From assembly GCA_017436125.1 (NCBI GenBank), contig JAFSDS010000071.1, positions 1 to 50,490 of the forward strand: DNA of 50,490 nucleotides, written 5' to 3'. A program made the position numbers and the translations under genes. Below are positions 35,310 through 43,983 of this stretch, one piece after another (positions within the stretch are counted from its first letter, which is position 1; every line of letters starts with the position of its first letter). Below the pieces are notes generated by a model that had not been told where the DNA came from, searched no databases, and worked only from the letters and a program-made list of their open reading frames with translations. Source of the stretch: Oscillospiraceae bacterium (GTDB taxonomy: Bacteria; Bacillota; Clostridia; Oscillospirales; Ruminococcaceae).

Positions 35310-36395
35310 ATGCAGTTTATTATGAAAATTTTCGGCTGGCCGCTCGGTTTTGTTATGCTGGGCTGTTATCTTATCACCGGAAATAATTATGCGCTTGCTA
35401 TTACCCTTTTCACCATTATTACAAAGCTTGCGCTTCTTCCTCTTTCTGTTAAGCAGCAGAAAGAGCAGGCCAAAATGGCCGTTTTCCAGCCGAAACTCAA
35501 ACGTATCCAGGAAAAATACGGTAACAACAAAGAAAGATATAACGAAGAGATCCAGAAACTTTATACCGAAGAAGGCTATAACCCCATGAGCGGATGCCTT
35601 CCCTCTCTTATCCAGTTCCCGATCCTTTTCGGTGTTATCGACGTTGTTTATAAACCTATCTATCACATTTTCCGCGTCAGCAACGAAGTTATTGACGAAA
35701 TGATTTCCGTTGCTTCTGCAGCGGGCCATGCTTTTGAAGCACATTCCTATTACAACCAGATCAAACTCCTCAATATCATCCAGGAGGAAACAGAACTTTT
35801 CCATGCCTTTGACCAGGAAGTAATCACTAAGATCGCTGAATTTGATATGACTCTTTTCGGCCTTGATCTTGGCGTTGTTCCCCAGTTTGCACTTACTTAT
35901 GAAGGTGCGTTCAACTGGTATCTTCTTATTCCAATCCTCTGCGGTGTTTTCCAGCTTGGAATGACTTTCTATATGCAGAAAGCAAACCCCAGCACCCAGG
36001 GCGCAGGCTCAATGAACATCATGCTTTATATGATGCCTCTTATGTCTGTTTATATCGGATTCATTGTTCCCGCAGCGGCAGGTTTTTATTGGACCCTTTC
36101 TGCTGTTGTTCAGTTTATCCAGAGCGTTTTCTTCAATATTTTCCTTAACCCGAAAAAACTTGCGGAAAAAGCAGAAGCAGAAGCAGAAGCAGCAAAAGAA
36201 GCAAAACGCCAGCAGAGAGCTGAGGCAAGAGAAAAACTTAAAGAGCTTCAGAGAGAAAAGAACGCAAAATATGAAAGAAATGATGATCCTTCCCAGAAAG
36301 AGATCAACAGAAAAAAACTTGCTGAAGCAAGAAAACGCAACGCAGAAAAATACGGCGATGAATATATCGAAGTTACTGACGACGACCTTAATTAA
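35310..36395 (+). CDS. yidC: Membrane protein insertase YidC/Oxa1
   Basis: 361 residues; inserts proteins into the membrane with or without Sec. Five membrane segments are apparent: about 5-22, 26-46, 92-112, 200-220 and 243-275. The cytoplasmic hairpin with QQKEQAKMAVFQPKLKRIQEKYG follows the second, and PSLIQFPILFGVI marks the core. Between the third and fourth segments is a hydrophilic stretch of ~70 residues. The C-tail (about 285-361) is a long Ala/Glu/Lys/Arg helix, suited to ribosome binding. The start ATG directly abuts the yidD stop, so it is coupled. Confidence 0.94.
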   Translation: MQFIMKIFGWPLGFVMLGCYLITGNNYALAITLFTIITKLALLPLSVKQQKEQAKMAVFQPKLKRIQEKYGNNKERYNEEIQKLYTEEGYNPMSGCLPSLIQFPILFGVIDVVYKPIYHIFRVSNEVIDEMISVASAAGHAFEAHSYYNQIKLLNIIQEETELFHAFDQEVITKIAEFDMTLFGLDLGVVPQFALTYEGAFNWYLLIPILCGVFQLGMTFYMQKANPSTQGAGSMNIMLYMMPLMSVYIGFIVPAAAGFYWTLSAVVQFIQSVFFNIFLNPKKLAEKAEAEAEAAKEAKRQQRAEAREKLKELQREKNAKYERNDDPSQKEINRKKLAEARKRNAEKYGDEYIEVTDDDLN

Positions 36396-36413
36396 GCAGG
36401 AGGCTTTTTGAAA

Positions 36414-37472
36414 ATGGAAAGAGAGTTTTTTGCCACGGGCAAAACCACGGCAGAAGCGATCGAAGCCGCCTATGAAAAGGCCGGCGTTGACCGCGAATAT
36501 GTAAACGTTGAAATTGTTGAATTTCCCAAAAAGAAATTCTTTGGTCTTAAAACCGTTCCCGCAAAAGCAAAAGCAACTATTGATGAAGATTACTTCAACA
36601 AAATGTTTGCTGTAAAAGAGAAAAAGGCCGAAGCTCCCAAAAAGAAAAAAGAGCAGAAACCCGAAAAACCCCAGCAGGAACAGCCCAAGGAAAAGAAACA
36701 GGAAAAACCCAAAAAAGAACAGAAACCCCAGCAGCCCAAAAAACAGGAACCTAAAAAAGAACAGCCCAAAAAGGAACTTAAACCCGCCGATGAAAAAATC
36801 GAGGAAGGTTCCAAAGAGGAAGCAAAAGTTCTTGCTCCCGAAGTTCTTGAAATGAAAGGTTCCGCCGCTGCTCAGTATATCAAGGAAGTTCTTGTTGCTC
36901 TCGGATATCCCGAAGCAGAAGTAAACTATGCACAGAAAGACGGAATGATCGTTCTTCAGCTTTCCGGCGACGAAATGGGCGCCGTTGTTGGCAGAAGAGG
37001 CGATAACCTTGACGCAATGCAGTATCTTGCATCCCTTGTTGCAAACAAAAGCGAGGGCAGCTATGTTCGCGTTGTTCTTGATATCGACGATTATCGCAGC
37101 AAACGCGAAGCAAGCCTTCGTGCATACGCAAGAAAAATAGCTTCCCAGGCCGTCAGAAACGGCCGCAGCATAACTCTTGAGGCTATGAACCCCTATGAAC
37201 GCAGAATCGTTCATTCCACCGTTCAGACCGTTTCCGGCGCAACTTCAAAATCCATCGGAAGCGAACCCAACAGAAGAGTTGTTATCAGCCCAATTGAAGG
37301 CGCAAAACCCCGCGGCGATAAAAAATTCCGCGACGGCAAAGGCGAAAGAAGAGGAGGAAGAGGTAACCGCGCTCCCAGAGAGAGCCAGAAAGTTATCGTT
37401 CCTTCTTCCAACGAGCCGCCCAAGAACGATGTTTCTTCCCTTTCCCTTTACGGAAGAATCGATCTTGACTGA
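36414..37472 (+). CDS. khpB: KhpB/Jag RNA-binding protein
   Basis: 352 residues: Jag-N domain (about 1-55, REFFATGKTTAEAIEAAYEKAG, FPKKKFFG), a long Lys/Pro/Gln/Glu-rich linker (about 70-130), a KH domain (about 165-215, with GRRGDNLDAMQYL in the place of GxxG) and an R3H domain (RRIVHS, about 260). A basic Arg/Gly tail follows. The protein binds RNA with KhpA and affects cell elongation in streptococci. ATG 36414 is preferred over TTG 36408 because AGGAGG is ten versus four bases away. Last gene before the terminator at 37481. Confidence 0.93.
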   Translation: MEREFFATGKTTAEAIEAAYEKAGVDREYVNVEIVEFPKKKFFGLKTVPAKAKATIDEDYFNKMFAVKEKKAEAPKKKKEQKPEKPQQEQPKEKKQEKPKKEQKPQQPKKQEPKKEQPKKELKPADEKIEEGSKEEAKVLAPEVLEMKGSAAAQYIKEVLVALGYPEAEVNYAQKDGMIVLQLSGDEMGAVVGRRGDNLDAMQYLASLVANKSEGSYVRVVLDIDDYRSKREASLRAYARKIASQAVRNGRSITLEAMNPYERRIVHSTVQTVSGATSKSIGSEPNRRVVISPIEGAKPRGDKKFRDGKGERRGGRGNRAPRESQKVIVPSSNEPPKNDVSSLSLYGRIDLD

Positions 37473-37480
37473 TTGAAATC

Positions 37481-37511
37481 AAAAGGCACTTCATAATGAA
37501 GTGCCTTTTTT
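37481..37511 (+). terminator. Terminator of the rpmH-khpB operon
   Basis: AAAAGGCACTTC / GAAGTGCCTTTTTT stem with an ATAAT loop. Confidence 0.9.
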
Positions 37512-37536
37512 GTTTATATAAAAAATTATTTTTTTT

Positions 37537-37680
37537 GTAGGGGCGGATATTATCCGCCCGCAACAGGTAACCCGGAGGGATTGTTTTTATAATAAAGCCT
37601 TATTTATTTTATACGTACCCCCATTTCTTCGAAGGCGACAGCGGTTTTCATTTTAAATTTTTTGCCCGGCTGTGTAGGGG
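37537..37680. repeat. Inverted R1, R4 and R3 fragments
   Basis: GTAGGGGCGGATATTATCCGCCC with CAACAGG and CCCGGAGGGATTGT (37537-37584), then ACGTACCCCCATTTCTTCGA (37611) running directly into an R3-like end (TTCGAAGGCGACAGCGG..., to ~37680). The rest of 37681-37818 is AT-rich with no gene; a GCCGGCAC-like hairpin is weak. Confidence 0.7.
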
Positions 37681-37818
37681 AGGTATCATCTTTATATAAA
37701 AGGAATTTTAATAAAAATACCGTCGGCACTTGATTTTAGGGCCGGCTCTTTTTATAATATAAAGTGGTATAAAAGCAGCCCTTTTTTTAAAATGGGGGTT
37801 TTTTCGAGGAGGTATTTT

Positions 37819-39183
37819 ATGAGCACCATCGCCGCCATTTCAACGCCCCTTTCCGCTTCCGGACTTGGAGTTATCCGAATTTCCGGAGAAGAGGCCGTTG
37901 CAGTGGGAGAAAAAATGTTCCGTCCTTTTAAAGGCGGAAAAGAACTTCATACTCTGGCGGGATATTCCTGTGCATACGGAAGGGTTTTTGATGCAGAGGG
38001 AGATATTGATGAGGCTGTTGCAACGGTTTTTATTGCGCCGAAAAGCTATACCGGCGAAAATACCGTTGAATTTTCCTGCCACGGAAGCCCCGCGCTTTTA
38101 AAAAGAGTTTTAAGAGCGGCCCTTGATGCTGGCGCGGGACTTGCCGGCCCGGGCGAATTTACAAAAAGGGCCCTTCTTAACGGAAAGCTGACCCTTACCC
38201 AGGCGGAGGCGGTTATGGATATGATTTCCGCAAAATCCGCCAGCGCCGGAAAAGCCGCTCTTGCTATGAGGGACGGCGCACTTTATCGAAAAATTCGTTC
38301 CGTTACCGAAAAACTTACGGAACTTGAAACACATCTTGCCGCCTGGAGCGACTATCCTGAAGAGGACGTTGAGGAACTTTCCGACGAACATCTTGAAACG
38401 GTGCTCAACGAAACGGAAACGGTGCTCAAACGCCTTATGGATACCTATGACGCCGGAAAAGTTATCCGCGAAGGGGCAACGACCGTTATTGCCGGAAAGC
38501 CCAATGTTGGAAAATCCACCCTTATGAACCTTATTTCCGGCCGCGACAGAAGCATTGTTACCGAAATAGCCGGCACCACCCGCGACGTTGTTGAGGAATC
38601 GGTGCTCGTTGGGGATATTCCCATCCGCCTTTTGGACACCGCAGGTCTTCGTGACACAGAGGACACCGTTGAACGTATAGGCGTTGATATGGCGAACACG
38701 GAAATTGAGCGCTGTGACGTTGTTATTGCGGTTTTTGATTCCAGCAGGCCTTTTGATGAAACGGACTTTGAACTTATCGAAAAGCTTAAAGGCCGTCCGG
38801 CTGTGGCTGTTATAAACAAATCCGACCTTGAACTTCAGGCGGACGTTGACGCGGTACACGCGGGATTTGAAAATGTTGTTACCATTTCCGCAAGAAAAGG
38901 GGACGGGGAAGAGGAATTTCGAAAAGCACTTGCATCCGTTCTTAAAACCGCGGACCTTGACCCTGCGGAACCCGTTATGGCAAATGAACGTCAGCTTGAC
39001 TGTGTTCGCAGAGCAAAAAAAGCCATTGACGAGGCTCTTGATGCGGTTGCGTTCGGCATGACCCTTGACGCAGTGGGAATCTGCATAGAAACTTCCCTTG
39101 ACGCGCTTTATGAACTTACCGGCGAAAAAGCTAGCGACGCGGTTATCGAAAAGGTATTCGAAAAATTCTGCGTCGGTAAATAA
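37819..39183 (+). CDS. mnmE: tRNA modification GTPase MnmE
   Basis: 454 residues; with MnmG it installs (carboxymethyl)aminomethyl on U34 of tRNAs. An N-terminal TrmE domain (MSTIAAISTPLSASGLGVIRISG, folate binding) and helical domain surround the GTPase: G1 GKPNVGKS (226-233), G2 AGTTRD, G3 DTAGLR, G4 NKSD. The C-terminal catalytic FCVGK (FCxGK motif) is complete. ATG 37819 has an AGGAGGT SD. It is followed by mnmG across a composite repeat. Confidence 0.96.
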   Translation: MSTIAAISTPLSASGLGVIRISGEEAVAVGEKMFRPFKGGKELHTLAGYSCAYGRVFDAEGDIDEAVATVFIAPKSYTGENTVEFSCHGSPALLKRVLRAALDAGAGLAGPGEFTKRALLNGKLTLTQAEAVMDMISAKSASAGKAALAMRDGALYRKIRSVTEKLTELETHLAAWSDYPEEDVEELSDEHLETVLNETETVLKRLMDTYDAGKVIREGATTVIAGKPNVGKSTLMNLISGRDRSIVTEIAGTTRDVVEESVLVGDIPIRLLDTAGLRDTEDTVERIGVDMANTEIERCDVVIAVFDSSRPFDETDFELIEKLKGRPAVAVINKSDLELQADVDAVHAGFENVVTISARKGDGEEEFRKALASVLKTADLDPAEPVMANERQLDCVRRAKKAIDEALDAVAFGMTLDAVGICIETSLDALYELTGEKASDAVIEKVFEKFCVGK

Positions 39184-39191
39184 AAATAAAA

Positions 39192-39353
39192 AGGCTCCCC
39201 TGTGTAAGGGGAGCTTTCAGCAAAGCTGACTGAGGGGTTGTAATCCTATCAAATGACAATCCCTCCGGGAAAAATTATTTTTAAATATATGGGATTTAAA
39301 AAAGAATCCCCCCGCCACTTTGTGGCCCTCCCCCCTTTGACAAGGGGGGCTTT
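39192..39353. repeat. Composite R2 element between mnmE and mnmG
   Basis: Left half 39192-39241: AGGCTCCCCTGTGTAAGGGGAGCT, middle stem TCAGCAAAGCTGA, CTGAGGGGTTGT. Right half 39305-39353: AATCCCCCCGC, middle stem CCACTTTGTGG, CCTCCCCCCTTTGACAAGGGGGG. The mnmG SD (AAGGAGG) begins directly at its end. Confidence 0.85.
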
Positions 39354-39367
39354 AAGGAGGTTAAACT

Positions 39368-41236
39368 ATGGAAGAATATTTTGCGGGAAAATATGATGTT
39401 GCCGTTGTCGGTGCGGGCCATGCAGGAGTTGAAGCGGCCCTTGCCGCCGCAAGACTTGGCGTAAAAACCTGTATTTTTACCCTCAATCTTGATAAAATCG
39501 CGAATATGCCCTGCAACCCTTCCATCGGAGGAACCGCAAAAGGCCATCTCGTCCGTGAGATAGACGCTCTTGGCGGCGAAATGGGCAAGGCCGCGGATAA
39601 GATGATGATACAGAGCCGCATGCTCAACCTTGGAAAAGGCCCCGCTGTTCATTCTCTCCGCGCACAGGAGGACAGGGCTTATTACCATCTTCTTATGAAA
39701 AAGACTCTTGAACAGCAGGAAAATCTTGATATAAAACAGGCGGAGATAGTTGAAGTTCGTCCGGACGGAAAAGGCGGCGTGCTCGGCGTTATGACTCACC
39801 TTGGCGCTTTTTATGAAGTTCCGAACGTTATCATCTGCACCGGTACATATCTTAAAGGAATCATCTATGTCGGCGACAGAAAATGGGAAAGCGGCCCGGA
39901 CGCAAGCTCTCCGGCAAAGCCCCTTTCCGATTCTCTTGAAAAACTTGGCATAAAACTCCGCCGTTTTAAAACCGGAACACCCGCCCGCGTGCTCAGAAAC
40001 AGCATTGATTATGATAAGCTTGAAATCCAGCACGGCGATGAGCACATAGTGCCCTTCAGCTTTGAAACAAAGGGCGAACTTAAAAACAAAGTTGACTGCT
40101 GGATAGGCTATACAAACGAGGATACCCACGAAGTTATCCGCAAAAACATCGACCGTTCTCCTCTTTATTCCGGAAAAATCGAGGGAATCGGCCCTCGCTA
40201 CTGCCCGAGCATTGAGGACAAGGTAATGCGTTTTCCTGATAAGATCCGCCACCAGTTTTTTGTTGAACCCATGGGCCTTGATACGGAAGAAATGTATCTT
40301 TCCGGTCTTTCAAGCTCCCTTCCGGAGGATGTTCAGGTTGCTATTTACCGCTCCATCAAGGGACTTGAGCACGTGAGCATCATGCGCAACGCTTACGCCA
40401 TCGAATATGACTGCTGCGACAGCCTTGACCTTCGCCCAACCCTTGAATTCATGCAGGTAAAAGGACTTTTCGGCGCGGGACAGTTTAACGGAACCTCCGG
40501 TTATGAGGAAGCCGCTGCTCAGGGACTTCTTGCGGGAGTAAACGCCGCAAGACGCGTGCTCGGAAAAGAGGAAATAGTCCTTGAAAGAAGCAATTCCTAT
40601 ATAGGAACCCTCATCGACGACCTTTGCACCAAGGGCGTTCTTGACCCTTACCGCATGATGACCAGCAGAAGCGAATACCGCCTTGTGCTCAGACAGGACA
40701 ACGCGGATATGCGTCTTACCCCCCTTGGAAGGGAAATCGGCCTTATAAGCGACGAAAGATGGGAGAGTTTTCTTGAAAAACGCCGTCTTCGTGATGAGGA
40801 ACTTGAAAGAGTTAAAACTTCTTCCGTAAGAATGAGCCCGGAACTTGACGCGGTGCTCATTGAAAAGGGAACAGCGCCTCTTAACGAGGGTACAAAGGTT
40901 TCCGAACTGCTCAAGCGCCCCCAGATAACCTATGCCGACCTTGCTCCCTTTGATACAAACCGCCCGGAACTTCCGGAGGATGTTATCGAACAGGTTGAAA
41001 TCGAGATAAAATACGAGGGTTACATAAGAAAACAGCTTGCCCAGGTTGAACAGATGCACCGCCTTGAGGAAAAGAAGATACCGGAGGACATTGACTATAA
41101 ATCCATCCACGGACTTCGCCTTGAGGCCATTGAAAAACTCAACAGGGTCCGCCCCATGAATATCGGTCAGGCGAGCAGAATTTCCGGTGTTTCGCCGGCG
41201 GATGTTTCCGTTTTGCTCATCTATCTGCAGAAATGA
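39368..41236 (+). CDS. mnmG: tRNA uridine 5-carboxymethylaminomethyl modification enzyme MnmG
   Basis: 622 residues; FAD/NADH-dependent partner of MnmE. FAD site VVGAGHAGVEAALAAARLG at about 11-29, then the family blocks NPSIGGTAKGHLVREIDALGG, ALGGxM-like GKAADKMMIQSRMLN, GTYLKGIIYVGD, and the C-terminal YEGYIRKQLAQVEQMHRLEEKKIP. Length is standard. AAGGAGG lies seven bases before the ATG, formed at the edge of the upstream repeat. rsmG begins nine bases after the stop. Confidence 0.96.
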   Translation: MEEYFAGKYDVAVVGAGHAGVEAALAAARLGVKTCIFTLNLDKIANMPCNPSIGGTAKGHLVREIDALGGEMGKAADKMMIQSRMLNLGKGPAVHSLRAQEDRAYYHLLMKKTLEQQENLDIKQAEIVEVRPDGKGGVLGVMTHLGAFYEVPNVIICTGTYLKGIIYVGDRKWESGPDASSPAKPLSDSLEKLGIKLRRFKTGTPARVLRNSIDYDKLEIQHGDEHIVPFSFETKGELKNKVDCWIGYTNEDTHEVIRKNIDRSPLYSGKIEGIGPRYCPSIEDKVMRFPDKIRHQFFVEPMGLDTEEMYLSGLSSSLPEDVQVAIYRSIKGLEHVSIMRNAYAIEYDCCDSLDLRPTLEFMQVKGLFGAGQFNGTSGYEEAAAQGLLAGVNAARRVLGKEEIVLERSNSYIGTLIDDLCTKGVLDPYRMMTSRSEYRLVLRQDNADMRLTPLGREIGLISDERWESFLEKRRLRDEELERVKTSSVRMSPELDAVLIEKGTAPLNEGTKVSELLKRPQITYADLAPFDTNRPELPEDVIEQVEIEIKYEGYIRKQLAQVEQMHRLEEKKIPEDIDYKSIHGLRLEAIEKLNRVRPMNIGQASRISGVSPADVSVLLIYLQK

Positions 41237-41244
41237 GGTCCAGT

Positions 41245-41955
41245 ATGGTAACAGAGATACTTAAAACATATATCCCCGAGCACGCGGATGCTCTTTCTGA
41301 GGAGCAGTATGCTCAGCTTGAAAGATACGCGGAGCTTTTGGTGGAATGGAACGAAAAAATGAACCTTACCGCCATCACCGACCCGGAGGGAATTGCTGTA
41401 AAGCACTTCCTCGACTGTCTTGCATACCTTAAAAGGGCAAATATCCCCATGGGCGCAAAAGTTGCGGATGTTGGAACAGGCGCGGGTTTTCCCGGAGTTG
41501 TGCTCAAAATCGCAAGGCCGGATATAAAGCTTGTTCTCATCGATTCTCTTCAAAAGCGCCTTAACTTTCTTGGCGCGGTTATTGATGAAATCGGAATAAA
41601 AGCGGAGCTTGTTCACGCAAGGGCAGAGGATGCGGGCCACGACAAAAACCTTAGGGAGAGCTTTGATGTTGTTACCGCAAGGGCTGTTGCAAATCTTGCG
41701 GTGCTTTCGGAATACTGTCTTCCCCTTGTTAAAGTGGGCGGCGTTTTTGCGCCCATGAAAACGGCGGAAGTTCCGGAGGAAATTGAAAACGCAAGGGCCG
41801 CGGTAAAGATCCTTGGCGGAGAAATAAAAGCGCCGGATATTTATGAAATTCCCATAGGAGGCGGAAGATCGGTTGTTTTTATCGAAAAGAAAACCGCAAC
41901 TCCGGCAAAATATCCAAGGCAGAGAGTTAAAATAAGCGAAAAGCCGCTTAAATAA
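41245..41955 (+). CDS. rsmG: 16S rRNA (guanine-N7) methyltransferase RsmG
   Basis: 236 residues; methylates G527 of 16S rRNA. SAM site VADVGTGAGFPGVVLKIARPD at about 75-95 and the family blocks LTAITDPEGIAVKHFLDCL and DVVTARAVANLAVL. ATG 41245 is preferred because GAGGT lies eight bases upstream; an alternative ATG at 41233 overlaps the mnmG stop (ATGA) but has no SD. Loss of this gene gives low-level streptomycin resistance in other species; the copy here is intact. Confidence 0.93.
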   Translation: MVTEILKTYIPEHADALSEEQYAQLERYAELLVEWNEKMNLTAITDPEGIAVKHFLDCLAYLKRANIPMGAKVADVGTGAGFPGVVLKIARPDIKLVLIDSLQKRLNFLGAVIDEIGIKAELVHARAEDAGHDKNLRESFDVVTARAVANLAVLSEYCLPLVKVGGVFAPMKTAEVPEEIENARAAVKILGGEIKAPDIYEIPIGGGRSVVFIEKKTATPAKYPRQRVKISEKPLK

Positions 41956-41959
41956 AACA

Positions 41960-41988
41960 GAGGCACTTCGTAAGGAAGTGCCTTTTTT
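41960..41988 (+). terminator. rsmG terminator
   Basis: AGGCACTTC / GAAGTGCCTTTTTT with a GTAAG loop, shortly after the stop. Confidence 0.88.
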
Positions 41989-42037
41989 ATATGCAGATTA
42001 AAACGCATGGGCGGACCTGTGTGACCGCCCTGTTTAC

Positions 42038-42080
42038 CGTAGGGGCGGATATCATCCGCCCGCAACAGGAAAGCCGGAGG
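42038..42080. repeat. Inverted R1 with linker
   Basis: GTAGGGGCGGATATCATCCGCCC (from 42040), CAACAGG and CCGGAGG, lying between two converging terminators. Confidence 0.8.
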
Positions 42081-42109
42081 AATAGTTATCTTATTTCTTT
42101 GCAAAAGAA

Positions 42110-42139
42110 AAGCACCCGCCTTTTGCGGATGCTTTTTTT
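42110..42139 (-). terminator. Terminator of the minus-strand four-gene cassette
   Basis: AGCACCCGC/GCGGATGCT stem (one mismatch) with a CTTTT-like loop, A-rich on the left and T7 on the right, so it is usable on the minus strand directly after the last gene. Confidence 0.7.
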
Positions 42140-42140
42140 A

Positions 42141-42560
42141 TTACAATTCTTCGTCCTGCTGCTGTTTTTCATATTTTTTGCGGCGTTTTTCGGCTTTTCT
42201 CTGTTTTTCCTGTTCCTTTTCGCGCTTTTTCTTATCAAATTCATAGCGGCTTGCGTTTATATAGCTGAAGAACATCACCGCGATGAACATAAGAAGGGGA
42301 AGAAGGCAGAACCACATATAACCGCTAATGCCAGGATTTATGTAATCGAAGTTATCGAAAAACTTAAAAAACCAAACGATATCGCAGATTTCGGTAACGA
42401 CTGCGCCGGCGATGAGGGCCGTTTTAAGTGCTTTTTTGGTGCGGTTTGCCTTTACTGCAAGAAAAAGTATCATATAAAGCAGCCACATGGCAAGGATAAC
42501 GGCGATAACAAGGTTTGCTCCCTCGATTTTCTGTATAAGCATGGTGAGCCAGGTAAGCAT
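42141..42560 (-). CDS. Three-pass membrane protein with charged tail, unrecognised
   Basis: 139 residues: hydrophobic segments at about 16-36, 46-62 and 77-99, then a 35-residue tail almost wholly of K, R, E and Q (about 105-139), probably a cytoplasmic helix or coiled coil. No family recognised. An AGGAGG SD precedes ATG 42560. It lies 16 bases after the preceding orphan gene and is the last of the cassette that begins with the DUF2975 gene. Confidence 0.75.
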   Translation of the reverse strand: MLTWLTMLIQKIEGANLVIAVILAMWLLYMILFLAVKANRTKKALKTALIAGAVVTEICDIVWFFKFFDNFDYINPGISGYMWFCLLPLLMFIAVMFFSYINASRYEFDKKKREKEQEKQRKAEKRRKKYEKQQQDEEL

Positions 42561-42576
42561 TTTTTAAAAACCTCCT

Positions 42577-43002
42577 TTAAGTATCCAGTTCATAGTAATA
42601 GACTTTTTCTCCGTCAAAAAGAGCGAAAGAGAAGTTATGGGAATATGTTGCGTATTCGTTTCGATTTTTATAGAACCAATACCCTTTTGTATTTGGGATA
42701 TAACTTCTTAATTCAAGTCCATTATACTCCGATTTTGGGAAAATTAAAGAGGCAATTCCGGTATCCACGGGAGTTTTTTGCCATTCGGATTTTATTTTTT
42801 CGATTTGCTCCGCGGTTGGGCGGAAGATTATTATTTCCTCGCCGTCACCGTGAAAACCGCCGTGGGTATCTTTATGAAATTCTATCTGATAAGGTTTTAT
42901 ATCTATATCAAGATTGTTACGGATATCTGTTACGGTGCTTCCGGGAAAAACGCAGAGGATGAACAAAAGGATTTCCGCAATTATTTTGAAAATAATCTGC
43001 AT
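42577..43002 (-). CDS. Exported or anchored orphan protein
   Basis: 141 residues with an N-terminal hydrophobic segment (about 4-20; signal peptide or anchor, no lipobox). The remainder is soluble, with aromatic-rich strands (GYWFYKNRNEYATYSHNFSFALFDGEKVYYYELDT) and a HKDTHGGFHGDGEE histidine/glycine stretch at about 43-56 that could bind a metal. Family not recognised. A GAGGAGG SD precedes ATG 43002. The gene starts one base after the stop of the regulator gene, so it is co-transcribed with it. Confidence 0.7.
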   Translation of the reverse strand: MQIIFKIIAEILLFILCVFPGSTVTDIRNNLDIDIKPYQIEFHKDTHGGFHGDGEEIIIFRPTAEQIEKIKSEWQKTPVDTGIASLIFPKSEYNGLELRSYIPNTKGYWFYKNRNEYATYSHNFSFALFDGEKVYYYELDT

Positions 43003-43003
43003 A

Positions 43004-43213
43004 TTATTCCTCCTCTTTAAAGGAAAGAATGTCCCCGGGCTGACAGTCGAGAACTTTGCAGATAGCCTCGAGGGTTGAAAAACGTACGGCTTTTGCTTTT
43101 CCGGTTTTTAAAATGGAAAGATTGGCCATGGTGATGCCCACTTTTTCCGAAAGTTCGGTCATGCTCATTTTTCTTTTTGCGAGCACGACGTCAAGATTAA
43201 CTTCTATTGCCAT
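43004..43213 (-). CDS. Cro/CI-type HTH regulator (YozG-like)
   Basis: 69 residues, wholly a helix-turn-helix of the XRE family: LDVVLAKRKMSMTELSEKVGITMANLSILKTGKAKAVRFSTLEAICKVLDCQPGDIL. Such short regulators commonly accompany DUF2975 membrane proteins. ATG 43213 lies eight bases after an AAAGGAGG SD; a GTG two codons upstream is too close to the SD. It probably controls this cassette, an inference from context only. It lies between the DUF2975 gene (14 bases) and the orphan gene (one base). Confidence 0.9.
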   Translation of the reverse strand: MAIEVNLDVVLAKRKMSMTELSEKVGITMANLSILKTGKAKAVRFSTLEAICKVLDCQPGDILSFKEEE

Positions 43214-43227
43214 GAGCACGGCCTCCT

Positions 43228-43710
43228 TTATATGGTAAGATCGCTTTCGTTTTGGAGCAAAGCGGATTTATAAACAAGATGGGAAAGGGCAAAGCAAACA
43301 ACAGCCACCGCAACGCCGACGAAAATCACCAGAGGAGAAAAAATCAAAACAACGCCCGGGTGGTTCATGTTCATAAAAAGAAGCGCCCAGTTTCCCAGGA
43401 AGAAAAACGCGCAGTCCCCAAGGGCGAGAAAAGCGATTATTTTAAGGAGCTTTGAGTTATCAAAGCTGAAGGATCTGTCTTCGCCGATGTTTTTTGCTAT
43501 CTTCCAGCCGAAAAACAGCGAAACAAAACAGGGAACGGCGCAAAGCCAGAGAAAAACAAGCCAGGGCCAATAACAATAGGCAAGTTCAGGATTGAGCGAA
43601 GCAAAGCTTGCGCCATAGGCGGGAATAAGCATACCAAAGATTATAATGCCGAAAATGCCCGTTCCGATAATAAGGGCTTTGAGCCATTTTGCAAGATTTT
43701 TCTGTGTCAT
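43228..43710 (-). CDS. DUF2975 family membrane protein
   Basis: 160 residues with four probable membrane segments (about 11-34, 46-68, 87-108, 118-145). The cytoplasmic KIAKNIGEDRSFSFDNSKLLKIIA stretch between segments 2 and 3 is characteristic of DUF2975 proteins, which are usually paired with a YozG-like HTH, as here. Function unknown. First gene of the cassette; ATG 43710 has an AAAGGAGCT SD. Confidence 0.88.
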   Translation of the reverse strand: MTQKNLAKWLKALIIGTGIFGIIIFGMLIPAYGASFASLNPELAYCYWPWLVFLWLCAVPCFVSLFFGWKIAKNIGEDRSFSFDNSKLLKIIAFLALGDCAFFFLGNWALLFMNMNHPGVVLIFSPLVIFVGVAVAVVCFALSHLVYKSALLQNESDLTI

Positions 43711-43983
43711 AAAAAGCTCCTTTCTGTTTTAGGGTTTATGTTTACACCTATATTATACCACTGATATTTTCGAAAGTCAATAAAAATTTATCGAAAAACG
43801 ATAAATTTTAGAATTATGCAAAAACTTTTCGCAAAATGCGCCGGTCTTTGATAAAATCTTTTTTTCTTCGGCAAAGGTTTTGTCGAGGGCTGTTTTTATA
43901 TGCAAAAGCAGAGGTTTTTCTGCGAAATGTTTATATGGAAATTTATGGAAAATTATGTTACCATAAAACCGGAGGCGATGAGA

